A stretch of DNA of 64,000 bases from Erysipelotrichaceae bacterium. Lineage in GTDB: Bacteria > Bacillota_I > Bacilli_A > Erysipelotrichales > Erysipelotrichaceae. Shown here piece after piece: positions 8,143 to 16,318 of this stretch; the stretch's first letter is position 1; every line of letters begins with the position of its first letter. The notes under the pieces were generated by a model, which was not told the DNA's origin, did no database searches, and saw nothing but the letters and a program-made list of their open reading frames with translations. The position numbers were made by a program, and so were the translations under genes. The stretch lies in the NCBI GenBank assembly GCA_017428765.1, contig JAFRQF010000025.1, forward strand, positions 1 to 64,000, in the 5' to 3' direction.

Positions 8143-9984
8143 ATGAAAAAAGTTATGAGAAAAGCATTGACGCTGATGTTCGTGCTGCTGATGCTGACAT
8201 CATGCGCAGGCAGAAAAAGAAAATCACGTACAGTTGACGAAGAACATGACGGAAAGACCTATATCGCTTTGATCGAAAGCTATCAGCCGAGGAAGAAGAA
8301 TGTTTCCAACACGGTCAATGATGCGAAGTTCGAAACGTTCCTGGATAAGGTCTTCGTCGAATCGATGGAATCGGACTATATGACGATGCATTTCAATGTC
8401 ATCGATTATAAAAAATACGGCATCGAAAAGCCGCCTGTGGATCTGGGAGAGGTGAAATACGGATTTGACGAAGAAAACTTCCAGTATATGAAAGACCAGC
8501 TCGCGGAACTTCAGAGCTTTGACTTCGACAAGCTTTCCTATCGCCAGCAGTATGACTATGAGGCTTTGGAGTACTCGCTGTATGAGACGCTTGCCGACAT
8601 GTGCTATTACTACTATTCCTTTCCGATCTCTTCCGGTTCCAACGCACCGGAAAACCTGGTATCCAATTTCAGCGATTTCACGTTCTATGACAGGGAATCA
8701 GTCGATGATTATATGACCTGTCTGAAGGATATCGACCGTTATTTCGATGATCTGCTTGTCTATGTGAAAGATCAGGCAAAGGACGGCCTGCCGCCGATCG
8801 ATGCCTGGGTGACCCATACCCAGGATGCCTGCATGAGCACGCTCAACAAGACGGAAGACAACGAATACATCGTCTCTTTCAATGACCGCATCAGTGAACT
8901 TGATTTCCTGAGTGACGAGGAAAAGAAAGCATATATCGAGGAAAACAAAAACATCGTCCTCAACGAAGTTTTACCGGCTTATCAGAAAGTCTATGATGAG
9001 ATGAAACAGTACTTCGGCAAGGCGAAGATCGATGACTACGCGCTTTGCAATCTCGATAAGGATTACGCAAAGCTTCTGTATATCTTGCAGGGTTCCAACA
9101 ATAAGGATATCGATACCGTTTTCCAGGAGCTCAACGACAACCTCGACTATCTGGAAGCGATGCTGATGTCCTGCGTCTATGACGAGTCTTCCTACAACAA
9201 GTACAATGCCTATTACGGCGGAAGCGGAAGCATGTCCCTTGTCGGCAAGGATGCCCTGGAATTCTTACGCAAGGAACTCGTCGGCTATTATCCGGATCTT
9301 GGCGATGTCGAGTACAGTGTCGAAGAGCTCGACCCGGATACCGCGCCTTCCACGGTAGTCGCGTATTACTGGCCGTCTCCGGTCGACAACCACAACCAGA
9401 ACATCATCCGCACCAATCCGAACAACATGGTGCCGGGCTATGAGACCTACGGCACGCTTTCTCATGAAGGCTTCCCGGGTCACCTTTACCAGCACATCTA
9501 TTATCTGAAAGGCGCACCGCACAATTTCCGTTCCGCGATCGGTTTCATCGGTTATACGGAAGGCTGGGCGGTCAATGCCCAATACTATGCCTACCAGTTC
9601 TCGGGGATCGATGATGAATATGCGGCAGCAGCGGTCTTCTTTGAAGATGCCTACTATTTCTTCGTGTATTCGATCATCGATATCGGCGTCAACTATTACG
9701 GCTGGTCGGCGAAGGATATCGTAAACCATTTCAAAGACGATCAGGTCTTCTCCTTTGACAACAGCAGTGCCTCCAGCATCCGCGATCTTCTCATCGAGAT
9801 GCCGGGCGTCTACTGTTCCTATGGTTTAGGCTGTTCAAGCTTCATCACCTTATGTGAAGATACCAAGGCGGCAATGGGGGACAGGTTCGATTATGTATCC
9901 TACCATGATGCCCTCATGAAGAACGGACCGCTTCCGTTCAACATCTTACAGACGGCAGTCGACGAATATATCGCCGCTCATTGA
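8143..9984 (+). CDS. DUF885 family lipoprotein, putative zinc metallopeptidase
   Basis: A 613-residue exported protein. The signal ends in LTSC with lipidated Cys21. DUF885 proteins are related to M32-like metallopeptidases; the signature HEGFPGH is at residues 441-447, followed by EGWAVNAQYYAYQ, where the glutamate is a likely third zinc ligand. The protein is thus probably a surface peptidase, in keeping with the peptide-uptake genes elsewhere in the window, though the substrate is unproven. The start at 8143 was chosen because it gives a proper lipoprotein signal; it lacks a ribosome binding site and follows a TACAAT -10 by 6 bases. The last 7 bases overlap the convergent DUF285 gene, with no terminator between them. 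Confidence 0.87.
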   Translation: MKKVMRKALTLMFVLLMLTSCAGRKRKSRTVDEEHDGKTYIALIESYQPRKKNVSNTVNDAKFETFLDKVFVESMESDYMTMHFNVIDYKKYGIEKPPVDLGEVKYGFDEENFQYMKDQLAELQSFDFDKLSYRQQYDYEALEYSLYETLADMCYYYYSFPISSGSNAPENLVSNFSDFTFYDRESVDDYMTCLKDIDRYFDDLLVYVKDQAKDGLPPIDAWVTHTQDACMSTLNKTEDNEYIVSFNDRISELDFLSDEEKKAYIEENKNIVLNEVLPAYQKVYDEMKQYFGKAKIDDYALCNLDKDYAKLLYILQGSNNKDIDTVFQELNDNLDYLEAMLMSCVYDESSYNKYNAYYGGSGSMSLVGKDALEFLRKELVGYYPDLGDVEYSVEELDPDTAPSTVVAYYWPSPVDNHNQNIIRTNPNNMVPGYETYGTLSHEGFPGHLYQHIYYLKGAPHNFRSAIGFIGYTEGWAVNAQYYAYQFSGIDDEYAAAAVFFEDAYYFFVYSIIDIGVNYYGWSAKDIVNHFKDDQVFSFDNSSASSIRDLLIEMPGVYCSYGLGCSSFITLCEDTKAAMGDRFDYVSYHDALMKNGPLPFNILQTAVDEYIAAH

Positions 9985-11672
9985 TACCAGTCCGGAACAG
10001 GACTCTGTATCAGGGTCCCGGCATTATCGCCGAAAGCTTGCGTCATATCTAAGACACTGGACACGTTCCAGTGTTTTAATTTGTCGATATCGAAACGATA
10101 AGTCCCGTAAAAGGCATAAGAGATATCCTGCAAAACAGACGTGTTCCAGGCGGAGAGGTCGGCATTGAGATACTGGTTTTCATAGAAGATCGAAGATATC
10201 GTCTCAAGCGAGGATGTATCCAGACTTTCGATCCCGATGATGCTTGTCAGTTCGGAAAGGGAAGTGGTCTCATTGTAGGCGAACATATAGGAGGCATCTT
10301 TCAGACAGGACGTATCCCAGCCTTCGATGTTCAAAGTGGTGAGCTTGCAGTTTTCAAACATGTGTGACATGTTTTCGACGGCGCTTACGTTCCAGGATGA
10401 AAGATCAGGATCGCTTCCTAACAAACTCTTCGTGCCGGCAAACAGATAGGAAAGATCTTTGCAGTCCGGTGAGATCTGCCAGTTATTGAGATCGCCGGTA
10501 TTGGCCAAAGAAGATGCGTTGGCAAAAACACCGGAAAGGTTTATGACGTTCGATACGTCCCATACGCTGATGTGGCCGACAGATGTCAGCCTGCTGCAGC
10601 CGGCAAACAGGTAGGACATATCGCTTATCGTGCCTGTGTCCCAGTTTGAAAGATCACCGGTATTCCGCAGTTTCTGACAGGAATAAAACATCTTTGAGAT
10701 GTCTTCCGCCTTGTTCATATCCCAGGACGACAGGTCTCCGGTCGAAGTGAGCGACAGGCATTGGGCAAACATGTTTTGAAAGCAGACTCCGTTTTTGACA
10801 TCCCAACTCAGAAGATTGAGCGTCTTGAGCCCTTCGCAGTATTCAAACAGATGCGAAAAATCCGTGACATTTCCCGTGTTCCAGTCGCCGATCTTAAGTG
10901 AAGTAAGCAGACGGCAGCCGGAAAACATGTAACTGAGATCCTGCACCGAAGAGGTATCGATCTGCCCGATGCCCTGAATGGTGCTTAAGACGGGGGAGTC
11001 CGCAAACATGTGGGAGAATGTAATGCAATGGCCAAGTTCAAGGTCGGACAGATCGATATATGTCAGTGAAGAAAGTCCTCTGAAGGCATCTTTCATGGAG
11101 ATGTCGGAAAGGATCTTTCCTTCAGACTCGTTGCTGATAAAGATGGTGTCTTCATTCAGATAGGCTTTGACAGACTCATCTTTTGCTTTGGAAACGTCAC
11201 CGATATATGTCCCTTCGACCGCATCGGTGAAAAGGATCCCTGCAGGATCATAAAGCTGCAGGAATGCGTTGAGTTCTTCGCCGCATTCCAGGATGTTGGA
11301 AGAGATGGTATTTTCGATGGAGATGCTGATCGGCAGGGTCCCGCTCCATTCGCCGATCGCAAGTTCTCCGATCTCAAGCCCGACAGTCTTTGTATCATAT
11401 TCGTCTTTGCGATAGGAAAGCGAGTTGTTGCTGACGCTTCCCTGGATGCTTTGCTGTCCGTTACTTTCATATAAGAGAAAATCCGACGGCATATCGATGT
11501 GAAGTATCTGATTTTCATTCAGACCGTTTTCTTTGATGCGCACTTCAAAAACCGATGTTTCATTCAAGTCGACGCTTTTCGGGATCTCGATGACGTATGT
11601 GTCCTGAAAGGGGGCCGTCAAACAGCAGATAGAAAGAACGATTGATTTTAAAAATTGATGCAAAACCTCCAT
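9978..11672 (-). CDS. BspA-type surface protein with DUF285 repeats
   Basis: A 564-residue exported protein. Residues 1-24 resemble a signal peptide, followed by a beta-sandwich-like module (YVIEIPKSVDL ... GEWSGTLPISISIE). From about residue 165 it consists of roughly fifteen DUF285 repeats of about 24 residues (pattern: S-x-W-D-x-S-x-V-x-x-M-S-x-x-F-x-x-C). Such repeats form leucine-rich-repeat-like solenoids on surface proteins of Firmicutes and mycoplasmas and are linked to adhesion. No LPXTG anchor is visible at the C-terminus, so it may be secreted or held by another factor. The start is uncertain: the ATG lacks a good upstream ribosome site, and a TTG three codons on follows GGAGG. It is the last gene of a three-gene secreted-protein cluster. 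Confidence 0.82.
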   Translation of the reverse strand: MEVLHQFLKSIVLSICCLTAPFQDTYVIEIPKSVDLNETSVFEVRIKENGLNENQILHIDMPSDFLLYESNGQQSIQGSVSNNSLSYRKDEYDTKTVGLEIGELAIGEWSGTLPISISIENTISSNILECGEELNAFLQLYDPAGILFTDAVEGTYIGDVSKAKDESVKAYLNEDTIFISNESEGKILSDISMKDAFRGLSSLTYIDLSDLELGHCITFSHMFADSPVLSTIQGIGQIDTSSVQDLSYMFSGCRLLTSLKIGDWNTGNVTDFSHLFEYCEGLKTLNLLSWDVKNGVCFQNMFAQCLSLTSTGDLSSWDMNKAEDISKMFYSCQKLRNTGDLSNWDTGTISDMSYLFAGCSRLTSVGHISVWDVSNVINLSGVFANASSLANTGDLNNWQISPDCKDLSYLFAGTKSLLGSDPDLSSWNVSAVENMSHMFENCKLTTLNIEGWDTSCLKDASYMFAYNETTSLSELTSIIGIESLDTSSLETISSIFYENQYLNADLSAWNTSVLQDISYAFYGTYRFDIDKLKHWNVSSVLDMTQAFGDNAGTLIQSPVPDWYQ

Positions 11673-11702
11673 ATATGATCATGTGCCCCCTTTAGTCAAA
11701 CA

Positions 11703-11814
11703 GCGGATGAAGCGTACGATGACGTGTCTACTGATGGATCTGCTTCATCCGCATCTATATCATCCGGCAAGCCGGTTGATGTTTTGGGAAGGATCAGGGA
11801 TGCAGGCCCTGATC
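11703..11814 (-). repeat. Cluster of three inverted repeats between secreted-protein genes
   Basis: In the 147-base gap there is a perfect 11-bp inverted repeat (11703-11713 with 11742-11752), a short GC-rich hairpin (764-768 with 771-775 of the same block) and a perfect 8-bp hairpin (11792-11799 with 11807-11814). None has a good U-tract. They may stabilise the mRNA 3' end of the upstream secreted gene or act as partial terminators. Confidence 0.65.
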
Positions 11815-11819
11815 ATGAA

Positions 11820-12287
11820 TTAAGAATTGATGTCGTTGAGTGCGATGACGATCGGCAATTCATAGGTGTAATCACCTGCGGAGAGTGCCGCATGGGTAAT
11901 GGTGAATACGGCCTTGAGATTGTCCTGGTACTCGCCAGTCAGCAGATCTGCCGCAAAGCTCGTTCCGGTCGCTGATACATTGAGCGGATAGCTTCTTGTT
12001 GAGCCGGCGATGTTGTCATTGAGGACGTGCTGGCCTTGCGCCGCTTTGACGTCGAGTTTTTTGTCGGCAGCGATACTGCCTTTGGCAAAGACGTTGAAGT
12101 CGGTGATCTCGTTGCGTACATCGACACGCCTTGGCAGTTTGACCGAATACTGGGATGCGATGTTGGCATACAGGGTGACACTGGCTTGTTCGCCTGAGAC
12201 CTCGTTTACTTCTTCATCGGCGAAGATGTTTGCCGGTACGCAGAACGTCAGCAGGGAAAGAAACAGTAATGTGATGATCTTTTTCAT
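11820..12287 (-). CDS. Small secreted beta-sandwich-like protein
   Basis: A 155-residue protein with a clear Sec signal peptide (KKIITLLFLSLLTFCVPANIFA, cleavage after about residue 23). The mature part reads as a single beta-rich domain starting SVTLYANIASQYSVKLPRRV. This resembles the N-terminal module of the adjacent DUF285 protein (YVIEIPKSVDL). The start at 12287 was chosen for its AAGGAG site 5 bases upstream and the signal peptide; a longer reading frame to 12341 lacks both. It lies 8 bases after the membrane-anchored neighbour and is likely co-transcribed. Function unknown; a surface-assembly or coat subunit is possible. Confidence 0.72.
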   Translation of the reverse strand: MKKIITLLFLSLLTFCVPANIFADEEVNEVSGEQASVTLYANIASQYSVKLPRRVDVRNEITDFNVFAKGSIAADKKLDVKAAQGQHVLNDNIAGSTRSYPLNVSATGTSFAADLLTGEYQDNLKAVFTITHAALSAGDYTYELPIVIALNDINS

Positions 12288-12295
12288 ATAGCTCC

Positions 12296-12784
12296 TTATT
12301 TTCTGATGAGGATGTCCTGATCCTGCTGTACCCCGGACCATAAGACAGTCTTGTCTTGCAAGTCATAGGAAGAGATCAGATAGGTCAGCGTGTGTTCGCC
12401 TGCATCCAGAACGCTGCAGATATCGAAATCTTCCATCTTTCCCGGTTCGATCAGATCGCTCTTGTATAAGCTCTCTCCTTCATATAGGACGTCGAAGCTC
12501 AGATAGACTTCGTTGCCCGGCGGGTTGATCAGGTAGATGAATGGGGAATTCAGGTCCAGTTCCAGACGTCCGAATCCCATCAGTTCCGTATAGGCGTCCT
12601 CCTGCGTTTTGTTGTCAAGAGGATTGACATAATCGCTTTGCGTGTCGGATACCTTCATCTCGCAACATTCCCGGCTGCTGATCAAAGCCCGGATGCTCAG
12701 ATAGATCGATACGCCTGTAAGCAGCAGCAAGGTAACTAACAGGATGATGATGATTGTCTGTTTGGTCTGTTTTCTTTCTTTCAT
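12296..12784 (-). CDS. Membrane-anchored extracellular protein of a secreted-protein cluster
   Basis: A 162-residue protein with one N-terminal membrane segment (residues 9-32, IIIILLVTLLLLTGVSIYL) and an extracellular domain. The segment INPPGNEVYLSFDVLYEGE followed by LYKSDLIEPGK and DAGEHTLTYLISSYD matches a small-protein pattern (NPxxN...LYxSxLIxPG...L..G.Y) seen beside surface-protein genes in Firmicutes. AAGGAG lies 8 bases before the ATG. It is the first gene of the cluster 12784-9978. It may help display or assemble the two secreted partners; this is inference from context. Confidence 0.68.
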   Translation of the reverse strand: MKERKQTKQTIIIILLVTLLLLTGVSIYLSIRALISSRECCEMKVSDTQSDYVNPLDNKTQEDAYTELMGFGRLELDLNSPFIYLINPPGNEVYLSFDVLYEGESLYKSDLIEPGKMEDFDICSVLDAGEHTLTYLISSYDLQDKTVLWSGVQQDQDILIRK

Positions 12785-12863
12785 CTTTTTAACTCCTTCA
12801 TTACGTTATTCGTTTTTTGAAGTGCCGATTCCTAGCTCAGATCATCAGAAAATCATTTTTTTC

Positions 12864-12895
12864 ATGAAAAAAAAGCCATATTGCTATGGCTTTTT
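12864..12895 (-). terminator. Intrinsic terminator after alr
   Basis: The stem AAAAAGCCATA/TATGGCTTTTT (12870-12880 with 12885-12895, loop TTGC) is followed on the minus strand by eight or more T residues. It ends the alanine racemase transcript before the secreted-protein cluster. Confidence 0.9.
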
Positions 12896-12916
12896 AGCTA
12901 ATTTGGTTCGTTGTTT

Positions 12917-13993
12917 TCAGAAACGCGGGTCGATCGACATGAAGATCTTGCCGTTTCTGACGTATTTTCTTGTCAGACGGTCCGAAAGGGAAGTGTAGAG
13001 TTCATAGGAGATCGTTCCAAGCTGTTTCGCGCGTTCATTGACGTCGATATGTTCACCGAACAGTTCGACTTTCGCGCCTTCCGGATGATGATGTTCACAC
13101 AAGATCATCAGCTGGTCCATGCAGACGCTGCCGACGATCGTGCCGTATTCATCTTCGCACCACACCTTCTTGCCGGTATTGGCCCGATAGAATCCGTCCG
13201 CATAGCCTAACGGGATGGTCAGGATGTAGCCGTTTCCGTCGGATGTGTAGTGTCTGCCATAGGAGACGGTCTCACCTTCTTCGAGCTGCTTGACCATCGA
13301 TACATGCGAGTACAGACTGATGACCGGTTTCAAAGGGGTCTTGTAGGCGCTGAGCCCGAGAAGTCCCAGGCCGATCCTGTGCGCATTGCAGAAGTCGTCT
13401 TCAACAGCCAGTGCTCCGTCGGTCGCTGCCATATGGACCAATGGGAAATCGTAATCCAGTGATCTGACGCATTCCTTGAATCTTTCATACTGCATCCTGG
13501 AATAGGCGATATCATCGTCCGCACTTGAGAAGTGAGACATGATGCCTTCGATCAGGGCTCCTTTTTCAATCAGAAGATCCAGACACTTTTTTGCCTCGGA
13601 AGTCTTTACGCCGATGCGGTTCATGCCGGTATTGAGTTTGAGATGGACTTTTACATCTTTTAAGTCGCACCTTTCCACGAACGGCACGGACAATGTGACG
13701 ATCGAAAGATCATATTCCCGGATGAGATCCATACTCTCATCAGGCACCTGGCCAAGGATCAGGATGGATCCGTCGATCCCGTGTTTCCGTAAATGGATCG
13801 CTTCGTCAAGACTTGAGACCGCAAAATGATCGACACCTTCTTCTTTCAGCGTCTTGGCTTCGATATAATCGATGATGCCGTAGCCGTTGGCTTTGACGAC
13901 ACCGATCATCGTCTTGGAAGGATCGCTTGAAAAATAGCGGAGATTTTCTTTCAGATTGTCCAGGTCGACTTCAACATATGAGTTTCTGTACAT
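12917..13993 (-). CDS. alr: Alanine racemase
   Basis: A 358-residue PLP enzyme that converts L-alanine to D-alanine for peptidoglycan. The PLP-binding lysine lies in VVKANGYG near residue 34; SYGRHYTSDG carries the conserved catalytic-tyrosine region and CMDQLM is the conserved C-terminal motif. Length is normal for the family. It is monocistronic and ends at a strong terminator. The ATG has no Shine-Dalgarno; TAAAAT (14000-14005) lies 6 bases upstream, predicting a leaderless mRNA. Confidence 0.96.
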   Translation of the reverse strand: MYRNSYVEVDLDNLKENLRYFSSDPSKTMIGVVKANGYGIIDYIEAKTLKEEGVDHFAVSSLDEAIHLRKHGIDGSILILGQVPDESMDLIREYDLSIVTLSVPFVERCDLKDVKVHLKLNTGMNRIGVKTSEAKKCLDLLIEKGALIEGIMSHFSSADDDIAYSRMQYERFKECVRSLDYDFPLVHMAATDGALAVEDDFCNAHRIGLGLLGLSAYKTPLKPVISLYSHVSMVKQLEEGETVSYGRHYTSDGNGYILTIPLGYADGFYRANTGKKVWCEDEYGTIVGSVCMDQLMILCEHHHPEGAKVELFGEHIDVNERAKQLGTISYELYTSLSDRLTRKYVRNGKIFMSIDPRF

Positions 13994-13999
13994 AAGTCT

Positions 14000-14005
14000 A
14001 TTTTA
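14000..14005 (-). promoter_or_regulatory. -10 element of alr placed for a leaderless mRNA
   Basis: TAAAAT on the minus strand ends 6 bases before the alr ATG at 13993. No ribosome binding site lies between. A weak -35 (TACTCA) sits 17 bases further upstream. Confidence 0.55.
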
Positions 14006-14121
14006 CCTCAATCTTGCCAAAGTGAGTAAGAAACAAGCGGTACCGTCAAAAGGATGATATGACAATGATATAATGGTATTAGAAAATAGTGAACATATCA
14101 TAATCGATAAGGAGGTGTACT

Positions 14122-14964
14122 GTGGGCTTATTTGATAAGAAATACTGTGATATCTGCGGCAAAGAGATCGGTTTTTTGGGCAACCGGAAACTTGACGACG
14201 GCAATATGTGCAAGAACTGTGCTTCCAAGCTTTCTCATTGGTTCACCGGACGCAAGAGGACCAGCGTGGAAGCCATCAAAGAACAGCTGGCATACCGTGA
14301 AGAGAATGCGGTGCAGCTGAAAACTTTTAATCCTACCAAGATCATCGGCGACTACTACAAATTCTATATCGATGAACCGAAGAAGTGCTTCGTTGTTTCT
14401 TCACTCAGCACCAAGTGGAGAGAATCCAATCCCGATATCATCCGCTTTGAAGATGTCAGAGACATGAAGGTCACGATCCGGGAAGACAAGGACGAGATCT
14501 ATTATAAGGATGCGGAAGGCAAGAACGTCAGCTACGATCCGAAACGTTACGAATATGAATATGATTTTCATATGCATATCGATGTAAATCATAAATATTT
14601 TGATGATATGGATTTCAAGCTGAATTCCGATCAGCCGGAAAATCCGGGCGATGGCAAATACATGGAACTCGTCGATATCTGCAGGCAGGTCATGAAGATC
14701 ATCCTGAACAGGGAATACTATGACGACCGGAGCAGCTTTGAAAATCCCAACGGCGGGAATGATGGCGTTTACTCTTCGGGAACTGTTCTGGACGAGGGAT
14801 GGTACTGTCCGAAGTGCGGCAACAGGAACAGCGGTAATTTCTGTGTGAAATGCGGTGCGCCAAGACCGGCAGACTTTGAGCCGTTCTTCTGCAGCAGGTG
14901 CGGGGAAAAGATCTCTGATCCGGATGCACTCTTCTGCCCGAAGTGCGGCAATAAGCTGAAATAA
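14122..14964 (+). CDS. DUF4428 / zinc-ribbon protein
   Basis: A 280-residue cytosolic protein with a GTG start preceded by a strong AAGGAGGT at 14109-14116. The N-terminus (C9-x2-C12 ... C-K-N-C near residue 33) matches DUF4428, a small zinc-binding module. The middle part (about 50-190) is beta-rich with a PH-like pattern. The C-terminus has paired zinc ribbons: CPKCG/CVKCG near 230-250 and CSRCG/CPKCG near 260-277. Such proteins are common in Firmicutes but their role is not defined. It overlaps the downstream alkyltransferase gene by one base. An extended -10 (TGATATAAT near 14064) lies in its upstream region. Confidence 0.8.
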   Translation: MGLFDKKYCDICGKEIGFLGNRKLDDGNMCKNCASKLSHWFTGRKRTSVEAIKEQLAYREENAVQLKTFNPTKIIGDYYKFYIDEPKKCFVVSSLSTKWRESNPDIIRFEDVRDMKVTIREDKDEIYYKDAEGKNVSYDPKRYEYEYDFHMHIDVNHKYFDDMDFKLNSDQPENPGDGKYMELVDICRQVMKIILNREYYDDRSSFENPNGGNDGVYSSGTVLDEGWYCPKCGNRNSGNFCVKCGAPRPADFEPFFCSRCGEKISDPDALFCPKCGNKLK

Positions 14965-15464
14965 TGAGATTTCTCTCTGAAACCGTTTCGCCTTTAGGAA
15001 AGATCATCCTGGCATCCGATGGAAGCTCTCTGACCGGCTTATGGTTCTTCGATCAGAAGAACGCACTTAGAGGACTTCAAAAGGATGCGGTTTCAAAAGA
15101 CCTGATAGTATTTGAAGAGGCAAAAAAGTGGCTGAAGATCTATTTTTCGGGAAAGGAACCTGACTTTAAAGTCCCTTTGTCGTATAACGACACGCCGTTT
15201 CGCATGGAAGTGTGGAAGATCTTACAGGAGATCCCGTATGGAGAAGTGATCACATATTCGGATATCGCCGAAAGGATCGCAAAACAAAAAGGGATCAGCA
15301 AAATGTCCGCTCAGGCCGTCGGCTCTGCCGTAGGTATGAATCCCATCAGTATCCTCATCCCATGCCACAGGGTCGTGGGCAAGGATGGAGACCTGCATGG
15401 CTACGCGGGAGGCCTGGAAAGAAAAGAAAAACTGTTGAAACTGGAACAAGAAAAGCCATGGTGA
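14964..15464 (+). CDS. ogt: Methylated-DNA--protein-cysteine S-methyltransferase
   Basis: A 166-residue suicide repair protein that removes alkyl groups from O6-alkylguanine onto its own cysteine. The active-site motif PCHRVVG has the acceptor Cys134, and the helix-turn-helix region (GEVITYSDIAERI) inserts into the DNA minor groove. Length matches stand-alone Ogt proteins without the AdaA domain. The start codon overlaps the TAA of the zinc-ribbon gene (TAATG), so translation is coupled. Its TGA lies in the loop of a bidirectional terminator. Confidence 0.95.
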   Translation: MRFLSETVSPLGKIILASDGSSLTGLWFFDQKNALRGLQKDAVSKDLIVFEEAKKWLKIYFSGKEPDFKVPLSYNDTPFRMEVWKILQEIPYGEVITYSDIAERIAKQKGISKMSAQAVGSAVGMNPISILIPCHRVVGKDGDLHGYAGGLERKEKLLKLEQEKPW

Positions 15465-15474
15465 CATGGCTTTT
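15451..15474. terminator. Bidirectional hairpin terminator between ogt and folD
   Basis: A perfect 10-bp stem (15451-15460 with 15465-15474, loop GTGA) separates the convergent ends of ogt and folD and includes parts of both stop regions. The U-tracts are short (four) on both strands, so efficiency may be moderate. Confidence 0.75.
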
Positions 15475-16318
15475 ACTTTGAATTTCGTTTTGCGGCTTCT
15501 GCAACATGGGACAGCAGGATCGAAGTGGTCGTCGAACCGACACCTCCCGGTACCGGTGTGATTGCTCTGACGAAATCTTTCACATCTTCATAGCAGACGT
15601 CACCGCACAGTTTCTGATTTTCCTCATCCCAGTTGATGCCTACATCGATCACGACCTGGTCAGGGTGGGTATATCCTTTTATGATCATCTTCTTTTCGCC
15701 GGCCGCACAGACCAGGATGTCTGCCTTGGAGGCGATCTTTTCAAGATCTTTCGTCTTGCGATGACAGATCGTGACTGTCGCATTGCGGTTTAACAGCAGC
15801 ATCGATACCGGCTTGCCGATGACTAAGGATCTTCCGATAATGACGACGTTTTTCGATTCGATCGGGATCTGATAGTGATCGAGTATTTCGATGACGGATT
15901 GTGGCGTACATGGGGCAAAGCCTTTTTTGTTGTTGGTAAACAGAGAGGCAAGCGAGAGTTCGCTACAGCCATCGATATCTTTTTCAGGCGAGATGCAGTT
16001 TCTGATGCGTTCGTCGTTGAAACGTTTTGCCAGAGGTCTGAAGATCATGATACCGTCGACCTCTTTATCCTGATCGGCCTGTTTCAGCTTTTCACAGATC
16101 TCATCTTCGCTGACATCTTCGCTCAGGACATGCTTGATGACCCGAATGCCTAATTTATCCGCTTTTTTTTCGATGCCTCTTTCATAGGAGAGATCATCTT
16201 TCTTTTCGCCGACTCTGAATAAGGCCAGAACAGGAGAGAGATGACCACTTTGTATCGTTTCGATGCTTCTTTGATCGATGGCATCTGCGACCGGTTTTCC
16301 TTTCAGTATCTCAGTCAT
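15473..16318 (-). CDS. folD: FolD, methylenetetrahydrofolate dehydrogenase, cyclohydrolase lysine replaced
   Basis: A 281-residue enzyme of one-carbon metabolism that oxidises 5,10-methylene-THF to methenyl-THF with NAD(P)+. The dinucleotide-binding motif GRSLVIGKPV and the C-terminal VITPVPGGVGSTT motif are intact. At the N-terminus the usual YVxxK catalytic motif reads Y45-E-R-G-I49, so the lysine needed for cyclohydrolase activity is Ile. The gene follows fchA, a separate cyclohydrolase, and overlaps it by 8 bases. The most likely reading is a dehydrogenase-only FolD paired with FchA, as in clostridial fhs-fchA-folD operons. Confidence 0.93.
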   Translation of the reverse strand: MTEILKGKPVADAIDQRSIETIQSGHLSPVLALFRVGEKKDDLSYERGIEKKADKLGIRVIKHVLSEDVSEDEICEKLKQADQDKEVDGIMIFRPLAKRFNDERIRNCISPEKDIDGCSELSLASLFTNNKKGFAPCTPQSVIEILDHYQIPIESKNVVIIGRSLVIGKPVSMLLLNRNATVTICHRKTKDLEKIASKADILVCAAGEKKMIIKGYTHPDQVVIDVGINWDEENQKLCGDVCYEDVKDFVRAITPVPGGVGSTTTSILLSHVAEAAKRNSK

